Shown: piece by piece, positions 18,533 through 27,137 of the stretch
How positions within the stretch are numbered: position 1 is the stretch's first letter
Layout of the letters: each line of letters begins with the position of its first letter
Assembly (NCBI RefSeq): GCF_001598275.1
Contig: NZ_BCYQ01000008.1
Coordinates: 32,266 to 96,265 of the forward strand
From: Moraxella oblonga NBRC 102422
GTDB taxonomy: Bacteria > Pseudomonadota > Gammaproteobacteria > Pseudomonadales > Moraxellaceae
DNA length: 64,000 nucleotides
Reading direction: 5' to 3'
Position numbers and translations under genes: made by a program
The notes under the pieces: generated by a model
The model's database searches: none
Told to the model about the DNA's origin: nothing
What the model saw: only the letters and a program-made list of their open reading frames with translations

Positions 18533-20152
18533 ATGTCAATGCTACAAAAGCTGTTTTCTAAAATTTTTAATGCCAAGCCACATAAGGAGAAGCTGATGAG
18601 AGAAACAATCAATAAAACAATGAACGAAACCTTTATCAAACCTCGTACTTATAAAATGTCTTATTATCTACAAAATGATTGGTATTTTCACAATGCGGTA
18701 TTCTTTTTCTTGAATAAAGAAATGGACGAAAAAGAGTATTTACCAAAATTACCCCCTGTGTTAAAAACCCTTTGCCTATTTCCACGAGTAGCAGGGCAAA
18801 TTAGCAATGGTGGATTTAGCCAATTGTATTTTAATGGCTATGATGATGCAGTTAAAGGGTGCTTAGAAGGGTTATATGAAGTGGGGGCAAATAAAATGGC
18901 AGATATTTTACGCTTTACTTATGCCCAATATGTGATTAGTGATAATCGCCGTGAAGAGCTTGATTTTTCTAATTTTGCAGATTTTGATGAAATCAACCGT
19001 GTCATGCACCAAACTTATTCTAACTTTGACCAAAAAATGAGCCAAACTTATCAAGATTGGGGCATGGATTTAGAAGAAATGCAAAGATATGTCTGGCATC
19101 ATGACAAAGCAGTTATGGCTCAAATTGTCGCTTATATTAAAGCCAATCCCAATCTTTATTTGGTTGATGAATATGGCAAGCCTTTTGATGAAAATTTTAC
19201 AGGCGTTTATGAATATTATGATGACAAACAAGGCTATGTTTTAACCATGCAAAATGGTAAACCACACGGCACATTTAAAATGTTTGATTATACCACAGAG
19301 GGTTATTCTACCACCATTGATGACGTCGGTGAATTTGAACAGGGATTTTTGACAAAAAGGCAGTATAAATTGGTTTGGAATAAAGATGAAAACAAACCTT
19401 ATACCCAATATTTTTATGAATATCATCGACAAGGCGATGATGTGATTACCACAGAGATAGAGTGTTTTAAAAATTCACAACAACCCAAAGAATTAAGTCA
19501 TTATCTTAATGGTGATATTTGTGCGTGGGTTGGTGAGAGAAAGCATTGGCATGAAAATGGTCAGCTCAAAGAAGTTAGGATATATGAAAGACATAATAAT
19601 AGTAGCAAAACACTCAACGTAAAAACTTATTATGAGAATGGGCAATTGGAGAGAGAATGGCGTGAAGATGATACTTGGGTGAGTTTTTATGATAATGGAC
19701 AAAAAAAGCGTGAGCTTTTTGGTGTTGATGATGAAAAACACGACATTGCCAGATGGTGGCACGCAGATGGTTCATTGGCGGGTGAGACGGTATTGGACGA
19801 AAATGGAAAATTTGTCAAATATCATTGTTTTTATCCAAATGGTGTTAAAAGTATAGAATTTACTTTTGTCAAAGAAGGCTATAATGAGGATATTATTCCG
19901 CAGAATGCGTGGGACGAACAAGGCAATCAAATCATTAAAAACGGTACAGGGGTGATTGACCATTTGCCAATTACTGACTGTAAATGGGTGCATTTTTATG
20001 ATAAAACAGTAGCATATCAAGACGGCTTAATGCACGGTAGATGTGTGCAGGGTCGTTTTGATGGTGGAAAAGAAGTGGTAGAATATGAGCATGGCAAGAA
20101 AATAAAAACACAGATTTTTGATAAAGAGGGCAATCTGACAGACAGTTGGTGA
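18533..20152 (+). CDS. DMP19 (DUF4375) domain protein with C-terminal MORN-type (YwqK-like) repeats
   Basis: A 539-residue protein. Residues ~60-190 resemble the DMP19/DUF4375 fold (GQISNGGFSQLYFNGYDDAV, then a helical stretch). Residues ~200-530 hold repeated Y-x-N-G-x-x motifs (YDDKQGYVLTMQNGKPHG, WHENGQLKEV, YYENGQLERE, FYDNGQKKRE, WHADGSLAGE, FYPNGVKSIE), like YwqK/MORN-variant proteins that often act as immunity or antitoxin partners. DMP19 of Neisseria is a DNA mimic; whether this one is cannot be told. A second start, ATG at 18596, has a strong AAGGAG site; the upstream ATG at 18533 is weak. A decayed inverted-repeat element starts right after the stop. Confidence 0.75.
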   Translation: MSMLQKLFSKIFNAKPHKEKLMRETINKTMNETFIKPRTYKMSYYLQNDWYFHNAVFFFLNKEMDEKEYLPKLPPVLKTLCLFPRVAGQISNGGFSQLYFNGYDDAVKGCLEGLYEVGANKMADILRFTYAQYVISDNRREELDFSNFADFDEINRVMHQTYSNFDQKMSQTYQDWGMDLEEMQRYVWHHDKAVMAQIVAYIKANPNLYLVDEYGKPFDENFTGVYEYYDDKQGYVLTMQNGKPHGTFKMFDYTTEGYSTTIDDVGEFEQGFLTKRQYKLVWNKDENKPYTQYFYEYHRQGDDVITTEIECFKNSQQPKELSHYLNGDICAWVGERKHWHENGQLKEVRIYERHNNSSKTLNVKTYYENGQLEREWREDDTWVSFYDNGQKKRELFGVDDEKHDIARWWHADGSLAGETVLDENGKFVKYHCFYPNGVKSIEFTFVKEGYNEDIIPQNAWDEQGNQIIKNGTGVIDHLPITDCKWVHFYDKTVAYQDGLMHGRCVQGRFDGGKEVVEYEHGKKIKTQIFDKEGNLTDSW

Positions 20153-20158
20153 TGTTTG

Positions 20159-20346
20159 TTGGACTTTCCACAAAACTTTGAATTTATAGTCAATTAAACC
20201 CAAAATGCACCACATTAGGTTTTTTCGTTCGTGGTGAGCTTGTTGAACCATAACGAAAACTCACCCACAGGCAAGCTGGGGGCGAACGGTTTTGCTGTAT
20301 AGTTTTGATATGAATTAAGTATAAAATTAGTATTGTGGGAAGTCTA
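20159..20346. repeat. Decayed MITE-like element with imperfect terminal inverted repeats and REP-like core
   Basis: The ends (GGACTTTCCACAAAA on the left and the complement of TTGTGGGAAGTC on the right) form imperfect inverted repeats that extend inward about 40 bp with mismatches. The centre holds CGTTCGTGGTGAGCTTGT and GGGCGAACGG, also found in the element at 40258. No ORF of transposase type is inside. It lies between the DMP19/MORN gene and a convergent glycosyltransferase gene. Confidence 0.6.
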
Positions 20347-20371
20347 TTATTTTTTAATTCATCACGCTTAT

Positions 20372-21301
20372 TTATTCTAATCTGAATAATTTGGGTTCTG
20401 CATCTTGTTCATCGTGTTTGAACATGGTTTTATATTGCCAAGGCGTTTTGCCAAATTCGTCTTGATTTTCTAATTTGAAGATGTTGTTTTTGACTTTGAA
20501 GGACTCCAATTGTATTAAATACTCTCTGTGTGGTTTGTTGGTTAAGTCCAATGACTGGGCAATTGAGTCGTCAAATGCCACTTGGTTATATTTTGTGATA
20601 TCTATATAATAATATACTGTATATCGTCCAGAACAGATGCCAATAAGCTGTGGGTGGCTAAATAAATGTTTTGTGATGTTACGATCATTGCCACACCCAG
20701 TCATCACCCAGATTGTGCTTAGGCTCTGTGCCAATGCACGCCTCATGGCAAAGCAATTGACGTCTATTAAATATGGCCAATCAAAAGACAGTGTTGAATA
20801 TACTCCAGTTTGTATGGCAATGTCGTCAATCTGAATAGATAGTGGATAGAACCGTGTTTTTGGTGCGGACCAAAAGCCTAAACTTTCGGTATCATCTGGG
20901 CAAATGATTTGTTGTTTCTCATCAACACAATAACGTAACGCATAAGCATAATCAGCATGGTGTGTCTGCATATCTGTTACCAATGTCTTTACATGGTCGT
21001 CATCATACCAATTATCATCGTCCAAATAAAAAATAATCTCTTCTTCTACCAAATAAGGTGCAATGGCATTGATGGTGGAATTCATCAATTCGTTTGCACC
21101 ACCTCCTGTATTCATGGGTAGATAAACGACTTCAACATCAGGGTAGGCTTTGACCATGTTTTTGACGGTTTTGTGATATTGTTTTCCGTCCACAAAAATA
21201 TAGTGTTTACAAGGATAGCTTTGGTTTTGAACGCTTTTTATGGTGCGTAGCAGGCTTTTACGTCCTACGGTTGAGGTGATGATGGCAACGGTTGGGTTCA
21301 T
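20372..21301 (-). CDS. Glycosyltransferase family 2 protein
   Basis: About 309 residues. GT-A start VAIITSTVGRKSLLRTIKSVQNQSY, then the metal-binding acidic motif in IIFYLDDDNWYDDDH at about 95-105. Such enzymes add sugars to surface glycans (lipooligosaccharide or similar). Donor and acceptor are unknown. The start ATG at 21301 has AAGGAAT just upstream; the in-frame codon at 21322 lies before that site. It is isolated from other glycan genes, ending toward the inverted-repeat element. Confidence 0.82.
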   Translation of the reverse strand: MNPTVAIITSTVGRKSLLRTIKSVQNQSYPCKHYIFVDGKQYHKTVKNMVKAYPDVEVVYLPMNTGGGANELMNSTINAIAPYLVEEEIIFYLDDDNWYDDDHVKTLVTDMQTHHADYAYALRYCVDEKQQIICPDDTESLGFWSAPKTRFYPLSIQIDDIAIQTGVYSTLSFDWPYLIDVNCFAMRRALAQSLSTIWVMTGCGNDRNITKHLFSHPQLIGICSGRYTVYYYIDITKYNQVAFDDSIAQSLDLTNKPHREYLIQLESFKVKNNIFKLENQDEFGKTPWQYKTMFKHDEQDAEPKLFRLE

Positions 21302-21489
21302 TTTAGTATTCCTTAAAAGCAAGCTATTTTTATTGAAAAATGTATTCTATAAAGTGAAAAAATGCTATGGCTTTTGTTCATGGTGGAAAAGTTGCACTAA
21401 CAAAAACCAACCCAAAGACTGGCGTAGGGTGGATGGTTTTTGTGATGAGATTTTAGTTTATTGATGGTGGTGTGATTATAGTGTCAAGG

Positions 21490-22893
21490 CTATTCTTTTC
21501 CTTTATGTTCAAATAACATTTTTTCAAATTCAGGCAGGGCAGTTTTCATGAGACTGCCAACCACCATTTGGGGTTCAGATGGCTCAAAACCTTTTAGGGC
21601 TTCACGCTCACTCACTCGGCGGACAGTTTGTGCAAAAGCACGCTCAAAACTGGTGTTATCTCGCAAAGCTTCGGCAAAAAAAGCCCGCCCAAAATAAGTC
21701 AAATCAGCATCTGCCGTACAGCCAAAAGAGGCTCTATCAGCACGTGAGGCGGTGATGATGGCGGTGGTGGGCGAAGATAATTCTTTGATGAATGTTCCAG
21801 AATAACACGCCGAAATCACAATCACACGCCAACGTATGCCTGAAGCATCTAGGGTTTGGCGTAGCCATTTGGGGTCAATGTCGTCCAAATCTAGGGGGGT
21901 GTTATCCATAACCAAATCCCCCAAAATATTGCCATATTGATCCACAGCTCCATGTGTGCTGATGGTCAAAAATAACACATCTTCGTCAGCATTCATCTGT
22001 TTGGCGACATATTTTAGGGTGGTGTCTAGACTGCTTTTGCTCGCTATGGGGTCAGTTTGCCATGTGGTGGGATTGTTGATGAGGGCGACTGATTTGCCTT
22101 TCGTGCCAAAACGCACGTCAAAGAGTTTTTTGGCTTCTTCTATTTCAGTTTTAAAGACATTTAAATCACCATAACCTGCCACACCCACAAAATACCAATC
22201 ACTGACTCCTGTGGTGTTTTTTTGGATATTGGTTAATGTGTCATGCAAAATCATCGGTTGGGCATAAAAGGCGGTTTCGCTGATGGTGATGGGGGTTTCT
22301 GGAATTTTAAAAATAGGCTGATTTAGGACGTTTTTTTGCCACATGACCAAAAGAGCAATCGCCCCAAATAGGGTGAGTGTTTGTTCCCACCATGCCCAGT
22401 GCAACTGTTTGGCAAAAATCCACAAAAGTGAAGTGGTTTGCCACACAAACAATGCCATAAACAAGATGGATAGCCAGTAGTGTGTTTGGTTGGGTAGCCA
22501 TTGTTTGAGATATAAAAACTGTACACCACTTTGAAGTAATGCCAACAAAACGTCCGCCACCAACCACAAAATCGCAGGGACAAATGTAAGAGCGTGGTTT
22601 TGGGTGCGTCTGGCAAGTACAATGCCAGCAAGGAGCATGATGGTGGGCCAGATTAGGTAGCTGATGAGTCCTTGTTCGTTAAACTCACTACCAAAATCAG
22701 ACGCAAGCCACGCAAAAAGAATGTTTGCTCCCAATGCAAGGATTGCAAACAGCAAAAATTGCGTCATCGTTGGCTTGACCCAATGAAAAGCTCGCACCGA
22801 ACCAATAAGCATCCATAAACTTGCACTGATGTTGGCAGCGAAGTTTAGAGAAAATCTGGGCAGAGTTTGTAATTTTAATGATGATAATGACAA
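21490..22893 (-). CDS. C13-family (legumain-like) cysteine peptidase with N-terminal membrane region
   Basis: A 467-residue protein. The first ~220 residues contain about six hydrophobic helices, so the enzyme is inner-membrane anchored. The C-terminal half is a caspase/legumain-fold peptidase with catalytic His in VLFLTISTHGAVDQYG and catalytic Cys in VIVISACYSGTFI, followed by IITASRADRASFGC. This arrangement fits bacterial Peptidase_C13 proteins; physiological substrates are not known to me. It is a single minus-strand gene. Confidence 0.87.
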   Translation of the reverse strand: MSLSSLKLQTLPRFSLNFAANISASLWMLIGSVRAFHWVKPTMTQFLLFAILALGANILFAWLASDFGSEFNEQGLISYLIWPTIMLLAGIVLARRTQNHALTFVPAILWLVADVLLALLQSGVQFLYLKQWLPNQTHYWLSILFMALFVWQTTSLLWIFAKQLHWAWWEQTLTLFGAIALLVMWQKNVLNQPIFKIPETPITISETAFYAQPMILHDTLTNIQKNTTGVSDWYFVGVAGYGDLNVFKTEIEEAKKLFDVRFGTKGKSVALINNPTTWQTDPIASKSSLDTTLKYVAKQMNADEDVLFLTISTHGAVDQYGNILGDLVMDNTPLDLDDIDPKWLRQTLDASGIRWRVIVISACYSGTFIKELSSPTTAIITASRADRASFGCTADADLTYFGRAFFAEALRDNTSFERAFAQTVRRVSEREALKGFEPSEPQMVVGSLMKTALPEFEKMLFEHKGKE

Positions 22894-22971
22894 TGTACGC
22901 TCTTTACCAAAATCAAGGTTGTTTTAAAAATGAGCTATTTTCTCAAACTTGGGGCATTATAGCAACTTTTT

Positions 22972-23487
22972 TTATAAATCTTGTAACACCATAAGCACAT
23001 CATGGCGTATCATTTGTATGCTTGGCATACGTTCGGCATGAAATCTCACCACGGCAATACCTGCACTGGCAAGGGCTTTGTCTTTTTTGTCATCTTGTTT
23101 TTGGCGAGTTTTGCTCTCATGTGTCCAGTCGTCCAATTCTATGGCAAGTAGTACAGTTTGGCAGTCTTTGGCAACCACGACATAATCCACGCTTTGACGA
23201 CAAATGCGGTTAAACCAAAATGCCCTGTCATTGCCCGCATCCTCGCTTGGCTCGATGATACGAGAGAGTTGAACTTGGCTAAAAATTAGGTATTCGGGCA
23301 AAGCTTCTACCAATTTTTTAAAAAAAATCACTTCGCTATCAGTCATGATTGGCATGACGGTAAAGGGCCAAATAGCAAGCTCATCACCTTTGACAGGCGG
23401 TGGAGTGGAATCAACGGCTTCTTGACGTGTTTTTGTTAAAATCACCCCAACCACGATAATCACCACAACACCAACAAACCACCACAT
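22972..23487 (-). CDS. DUF2726 domain protein with N-terminal membrane anchor
   Basis: About 171 residues. One membrane helix at about 2-20 (WWFVGVVVIIVVGVIL), then a soluble DUF2726 region: MTDSEVIFFKKLVEALPEY, VQLSRII, DYVVVAKDCQTVLLAIELDDWTH, KDKALASAGIAVVRF. The IELD plus later ALASAGI order recalls PD-(D/E)XK-type nuclease folds, to which DUF2726 has been related; nuclease activity is inference. The ATG at 23487 follows GGGGGA. Opposite strand to ccoS. Confidence 0.78.
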   Translation of the reverse strand: MWWFVGVVVIIVVGVILTKTRQEAVDSTPPPVKGDELAIWPFTVMPIMTDSEVIFFKKLVEALPEYLIFSQVQLSRIIEPSEDAGNDRAFWFNRICRQSVDYVVVAKDCQTVLLAIELDDWTHESKTRQKQDDKKDKALASAGIAVVRFHAERMPSIQMIRHDVLMVLQDL

Positions 23488-23621
23488 AAAATCCCCCAAA
23501 ATCAACTATTCTAATCAATTTGTGGTGTGATGGCAAGTTGAAAAGCAAAGAAAGGGCAGATAAATTTCACCATGATTTTTTGGCGGTTGTGTGATAAAAT
23601 AACAAAAATTTTGGGGGTGTT

Positions 23622-23807
23622 ATGAATATTATTTATCTATTGATTCCGCTTAGTCTTATGCTATTTGTGGTGGCGATTTGGGCGGTGGTGTATGCGGTGC
23701 GGTCAAATCAGTTTGAGGATTTAGATAACGCACCAGACCAGATTATCCTTGATGACCGCCAAGCTCGCCGTGATGTCCAAGCCAAGATAAATGAGGATAA
23801 ACGATGA
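23622..23807 (+). CDS. ccoS: cbb3-type cytochrome oxidase assembly protein CcoS
   Basis: A 61-residue protein with one membrane helix near the N-terminus (IIYLLIPLSLMLFVVAIWAVVYAV), followed by a short charged tail (QFEDLDNAPDQIILDD) that is diagnostic of CcoS. CcoS is needed for insertion of haem and copper into cbb3 oxidase. It overlaps the next gene by 4 bp. The usual partners ccoNOPGHI are not next to it here. Confidence 0.9.
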   Translation: MNIIYLLIPLSLMLFVVAIWAVVYAVRSNQFEDLDNAPDQIILDDRQARRDVQAKINEDKR

Positions 23808-24622
23808 GTGTGTTGGTTGTGCCTGCCCTGCTCATGGGGCTACTTGGCTCACCGCATTGTATGGGTATGTGTGGTGGTATTGTTACAGCGTTTGGCATTT
23901 CTATCCAAAACCTAAACCCCAAAAAACGCATGGCACTTATCATGACCTATCAAGTGGGTCGACTCATGAGTTATATGGGGCTTGGTCTTGTTGCGACATT
24001 GTTTGGTGAGCATATTTTGGCAGGATTTTTGACAGGTAATGCACTACCTAGAATCGTGCTTGGACTTGCGGTGGTGTTTGCGTCTTTGCTCATGCTGGGT
24101 GTGCCATTTCTAAATCGCCTTGAAAAAATGGGTTTGGGTATGTGGAATGCCCTTGCGCCCCTTCGCAAAAAGGTATTGCCAATGGATAGTCTACCAAAAG
24201 CACTAACAGCAGGACTTTTGTGGGGGCTTTTGCCTTGTGGGCTTGTGTATGGGGCATTAGTCATGGCGGTGAGTTTATCAGCTACGACACACATGAGTGG
24301 GGCAGGCGTGTTGTTTATGTTGATGTTTGGTTTTGGCACACTGCCTGCACTTGTGCTGACGGGTGGGGCATTGTCGTGGCTACAAAGCCATATCAAGGCA
24401 TTTAACGTGCGTAAAATCAGTGGTGCGATGATGTTTGTTTCTGGGTTGTTTATCATGCTCTCACCAACCGCCATGCACCATTTGCACGGTCATCATCACG
24501 ACCACGCCAGTCATGCTCATGGTACTCATCAAATGATAGAACATAACGAACATCATAATCATACCGACCACACCAATCATAATCACAGTCAGCATCAACA
24601 CGACAACCATGTACATCACTAA
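23804..24622 (+). CDS. Sulfite exporter TauE/SafE-like (UreH-type) membrane protein with His-rich tail
   Basis: A 272-residue protein with about six membrane helices. The N-terminal SPHCMGMCGGIVTAF and mid-protein WGLLPCGLVYGAL are the paired CxGMCGG / PCGL motifs of the UreH/DsbD-like transmembrane family that accompanies ccoS in many Proteobacteria. The last ~50 residues are almost half histidine (HHLHGHHHDHASHAH and onwards), a likely metal-binding tail. Copper delivery to cbb3 oxidase is a reasonable inference. It is translationally coupled to ccoS. Confidence 0.85.
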   Translation: MSVLVVPALLMGLLGSPHCMGMCGGIVTAFGISIQNLNPKKRMALIMTYQVGRLMSYMGLGLVATLFGEHILAGFLTGNALPRIVLGLAVVFASLLMLGVPFLNRLEKMGLGMWNALAPLRKKVLPMDSLPKALTAGLLWGLLPCGLVYGALVMAVSLSATTHMSGAGVLFMLMFGFGTLPALVLTGGALSWLQSHIKAFNVRKISGAMMFVSGLFIMLSPTAMHHLHGHHHDHASHAHGTHQMIEHNEHHNHTDHTNHNHSQHQHDNHVHH

Positions 24623-24624
24623 AC

Positions 24625-24659
24625 TAAAAAAACCGTTATCCAAGATAACGGTTTTTTTA
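24625..24659. terminator. Bidirectional terminator
   Basis: AAAACCGTTATC / GATAACGGTTTT stem with a 4-base loop, A-run before and T-run after. It is shared by the TauE/SafE-like gene and the convergent exonuclease. Confidence 0.88.
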
Positions 24660-24667
24660 ATATACAC

Positions 24668-25444
24668 TCACCCTGCACACCCTTCTAAAAATGCCTGATG
24701 ACGCAATGAACCATCGTGATTGTGTAGGGTGTGTAGATAGTCTTTTGTGCCGTTTGTGGCGATTTCTAGGTTGTCTAAATCCAGCTTGCCTGTCAAATGT
24801 AAATATCTAAGATACACAAACCATGTGTTTAGCACGTCAGATTCACAGTAGGTGGTCAGCTTATCCCATTGACCTGCTTGCACCATAGGCACAACTTGTG
24901 AGCCATCAATATCGCCTTTGCCTGCAAATCCACACAGACTGGCTATGGTGTCAAGTTTTTGTTTGGCACCATATGAACCAAAGCTAAATTTATCCATAAG
25001 GTCAATGTGTTTTTCACTATAACGATATAGGTAGTCATTTTTTTGAAAACCAGCATTCATCAAAGCACTTGCATCTATTTTGTGGTGTGCCATGCGATAG
25101 AGTAGGACGGGCAAGTCAAAATTCGCCCCATTCCATGAGATGAGTGTGGCTTTTTTGGTGCAAGCTCGCAAAAAGGTGGCTAAAATCTCCGATTCACTTT
25201 TGTCTTGTAATGACAATGAACGTAGGTTGAATGTGTTATTTTCCACCCATAAAAAAGACAGGCAAGCGACTTGATGTAGTGGCAATCTCATAAAATCATT
25301 GCCTGCTTCGGCTTGTCGTAATGCAATCAAAGCGGTAAGTGCATCGTCATCACTTAAACCGTCCAAATCGTACAAACGTCTACCAGTTTGTAGGTCTGGT
25401 ATGGTCTCGATGTCAAATACTAATAAAGGGGTGGAGGTCATCAT
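24668..25444 (-). CDS. Predicted 3'-5' exonuclease (PolB-exonuclease-like, DEDD)
   Basis: About 258 residues. The DEDD nuclease acidic motifs are LLVFDIETIPD (motif I), LISWNGANFDLPVL (motif II), and CESDVLNTWFVYLRYL (motif III). The layout matches the prokaryotic family annotated as predicted 3'-5' exonuclease related to the PolB exonuclease domain. A role in DNA or RNA 3'-end processing is inferred. The frame is open to a TTG at 25447; the ATG at 25444 or 25441 is the likely start, with TAGGA just upstream. Confidence 0.85.
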   Translation of the reverse strand: MMTSTPLLVFDIETIPDLQTGRRLYDLDGLSDDDALTALIALRQAEAGNDFMRLPLHQVACLSFLWVENNTFNLRSLSLQDKSESEILATFLRACTKKATLISWNGANFDLPVLLYRMAHHKIDASALMNAGFQKNDYLYRYSEKHIDLMDKFSFGSYGAKQKLDTIASLCGFAGKGDIDGSQVVPMVQAGQWDKLTTYCESDVLNTWFVYLRYLHLTGKLDLDNLEIATNGTKDYLHTLHNHDGSLRHQAFLEGCAG

Positions 25445-25685
25445 CAAATCCTAATGGGCAAGGGTTGGAATGTTAGTATAACAACAGTATAACAATAAGG
25501 CAAATTGTTATTTTGGCGATGTTTTGAAGGGGGAGGGGTTGTGATGTTGGTGTGGTTGGCATATTTGTTTGCTTTTTGTATCTTTTTATGATATGGGAGA
25601 TATTTTTATATCATTTTGGTTACTTTTAAGGTAGAATAATAAATGGGTTTGATTTGTCCATTTTTCTTCATTAGTAGGTAGCCCT

Positions 25686-27038
25686 ATGAAAACAAAATCC
25701 TTATTTTTCGCCTTATCAGTTCTTTCTACAGCATTGGTGGCTTGTGGCGGTGGTGGTGCAGTGGCACCAAATACAAGTCCTGTCATCATTGGTGGCAATA
25801 ATGCCAGTAAAAATACTAATGCAAATACTGGTACAAATACCAACACCAATGCGAATGCTAACAAGAATACTGGTACAAGTACCAATAAAAATACCAACAC
25901 AAACCCAAATACAAGCACCAATAATACCAACACTGGTACAAATACCAATGCCAACAAAAATAATGGCACTACAACAACCCCAACCAAACCAATTACTACG
26001 CCAATTACCACACCGTCTGCTGGCAAGACTCTTCCAAGTGCATTTATCGCAGGTGGCAAAGCAACCCAAGCAACTTCTCCTGCCAATCGGTTTGCTACAG
26101 AGATTCAAAATGTCATCAAAGAAACCAACAAACTGCGTGCTGAAAAAGGCTTGGCACCGCTTGTTTATGACGAAAGATTATCTGCTCACGCACAGCTTCG
26201 TGCAATTGAGTCGGTTCAAAAGTTTTCTCATACACGCCCCAACAATGAAGATTGGTATGTAGGTATTGTTGGTCGTGGCACTTCCAATGAAAACTTGGCA
26301 GGTGGCGGTAAAACAGCCGCAGAGGCAGTAAAACAATGGAGAGAGAGTCCAAGTCATTATGCAGCCATTATGACTGACACACATACCAAAATTGGTGTGG
26401 GTGTGGTTTATGTGCCAAACAGTGAATATGGTTATTATTGGGTGCAAATCTTTGGTGATGAGAATGTCAGTTCCCAATACCAATTTAACGACATTACTGC
26501 CAACGTGGGTGTCGGTGAGTACAACAGCAAACCTTTAACCACGCTAGTCATCAATAACACCGCCATTCCGTTAAATAGCAACTCAAATGGCGATTGGAAG
26601 AATTTTTCGGCCAGCAATTATAGCGGTGTGGTCAATGGTTATGATAACAGCCGTTTTGGTACAGTAAAAGTGGGTAGTCAAAATCCACGCCTTTTCTATC
26701 AAGGCAACCAGACCACTAACGAGTCCGTGCCAACATCGGGTAAAGCCATCTATAACGGCAAGGCGGTCGTTGTCAATGGTGCTCAGGTGGATACCAGTGC
26801 CACTGCCAAGTTTAACGTAGACTTTGCCAAGAAGAACTTAACAGGGGCGGTTACTCGCACTGGTAAATCTGACATCAATATCAATGCCAACATCACAGGC
26901 AGTGCATTTAGCAGTGCGACAGGAGCAACTGTTAAAACACAAGGGGCATTTTTTGGCAACCAAGCCCAAGAGCTGGCAGGCGTGTTTGAGGATGCTAAAA
27001 CCAATACCACAGGTGCGTTTGGTGCCAAAAAACAATAA
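25686..27038 (+). CDS. Surface lipoprotein: CAP (SCP) domain fused to TbpB-like beta-barrel
   Basis: A 450-residue protein. The lipoprotein signal ends STALVACGGGG with lipidated Cys at about 20. Residues ~35-100 are an Asn/Thr/Lys low-complexity linker built from repeats of the type NTNANTGT. Residues ~135-260 form a CAP/SCP domain (TNKLRAEKGLAPLVYDERLS, AIESVQKFSHTRP, ENLAGGG, YYWVQIFG). The C-terminal ~130 residues (FNVDFAKKNLTGAVTR, then GAFFGNQAQELAGVFED and GAFGAKK) match the barrel of transferrin-binding-protein-like, Slam-exported lipoproteins. Surface display is inferred. It has a strong terminator and its own 240-bp upstream region. Confidence 0.88.
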   Translation: MKTKSLFFALSVLSTALVACGGGGAVAPNTSPVIIGGNNASKNTNANTGTNTNTNANANKNTGTSTNKNTNTNPNTSTNNTNTGTNTNANKNNGTTTTPTKPITTPITTPSAGKTLPSAFIAGGKATQATSPANRFATEIQNVIKETNKLRAEKGLAPLVYDERLSAHAQLRAIESVQKFSHTRPNNEDWYVGIVGRGTSNENLAGGGKTAAEAVKQWRESPSHYAAIMTDTHTKIGVGVVYVPNSEYGYYWVQIFGDENVSSQYQFNDITANVGVGEYNSKPLTTLVINNTAIPLNSNSNGDWKNFSASNYSGVVNGYDNSRFGTVKVGSQNPRLFYQGNQTTNESVPTSGKAIYNGKAVVVNGAQVDTSATAKFNVDFAKKNLTGAVTRTGKSDININANITGSAFSSATGATVKTQGAFFGNQAQELAGVFEDAKTNTTGAFGAKKQ

Positions 27039-27049
27039 ATTTTGTTTTA

Positions 27050-27080
27050 AAAACACCGTCTTAGGGCGGTGTTTTTTTTT
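27050..27080 (+). terminator. Terminator after CAP-barrel lipoprotein
   Basis: AAACACCGTC-TTAG-GGCGGTGTTT stem and loop followed by a run of Ts, 12 bp after the stop. Confidence 0.88.
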
Positions 27081-27137
27081 GTGGATTATTTGGAGGTTTT
27101 ATAATAAAATCGTGGTATTTATCAGACTGGAAAAAAT

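Noticed and set aside
22307..22631. Alternative minus-strand ORFs inside the C13 peptidase gene
   Set aside because: They overlap conserved coding sequence in other frames and look like random translations rich in Cys, His and Trp.
25800..25990. CRISPR-like repeat array
   Set aside because: The repeats are within a coding frame, irregular and encode an Asn/Thr linker; there are no spacers.
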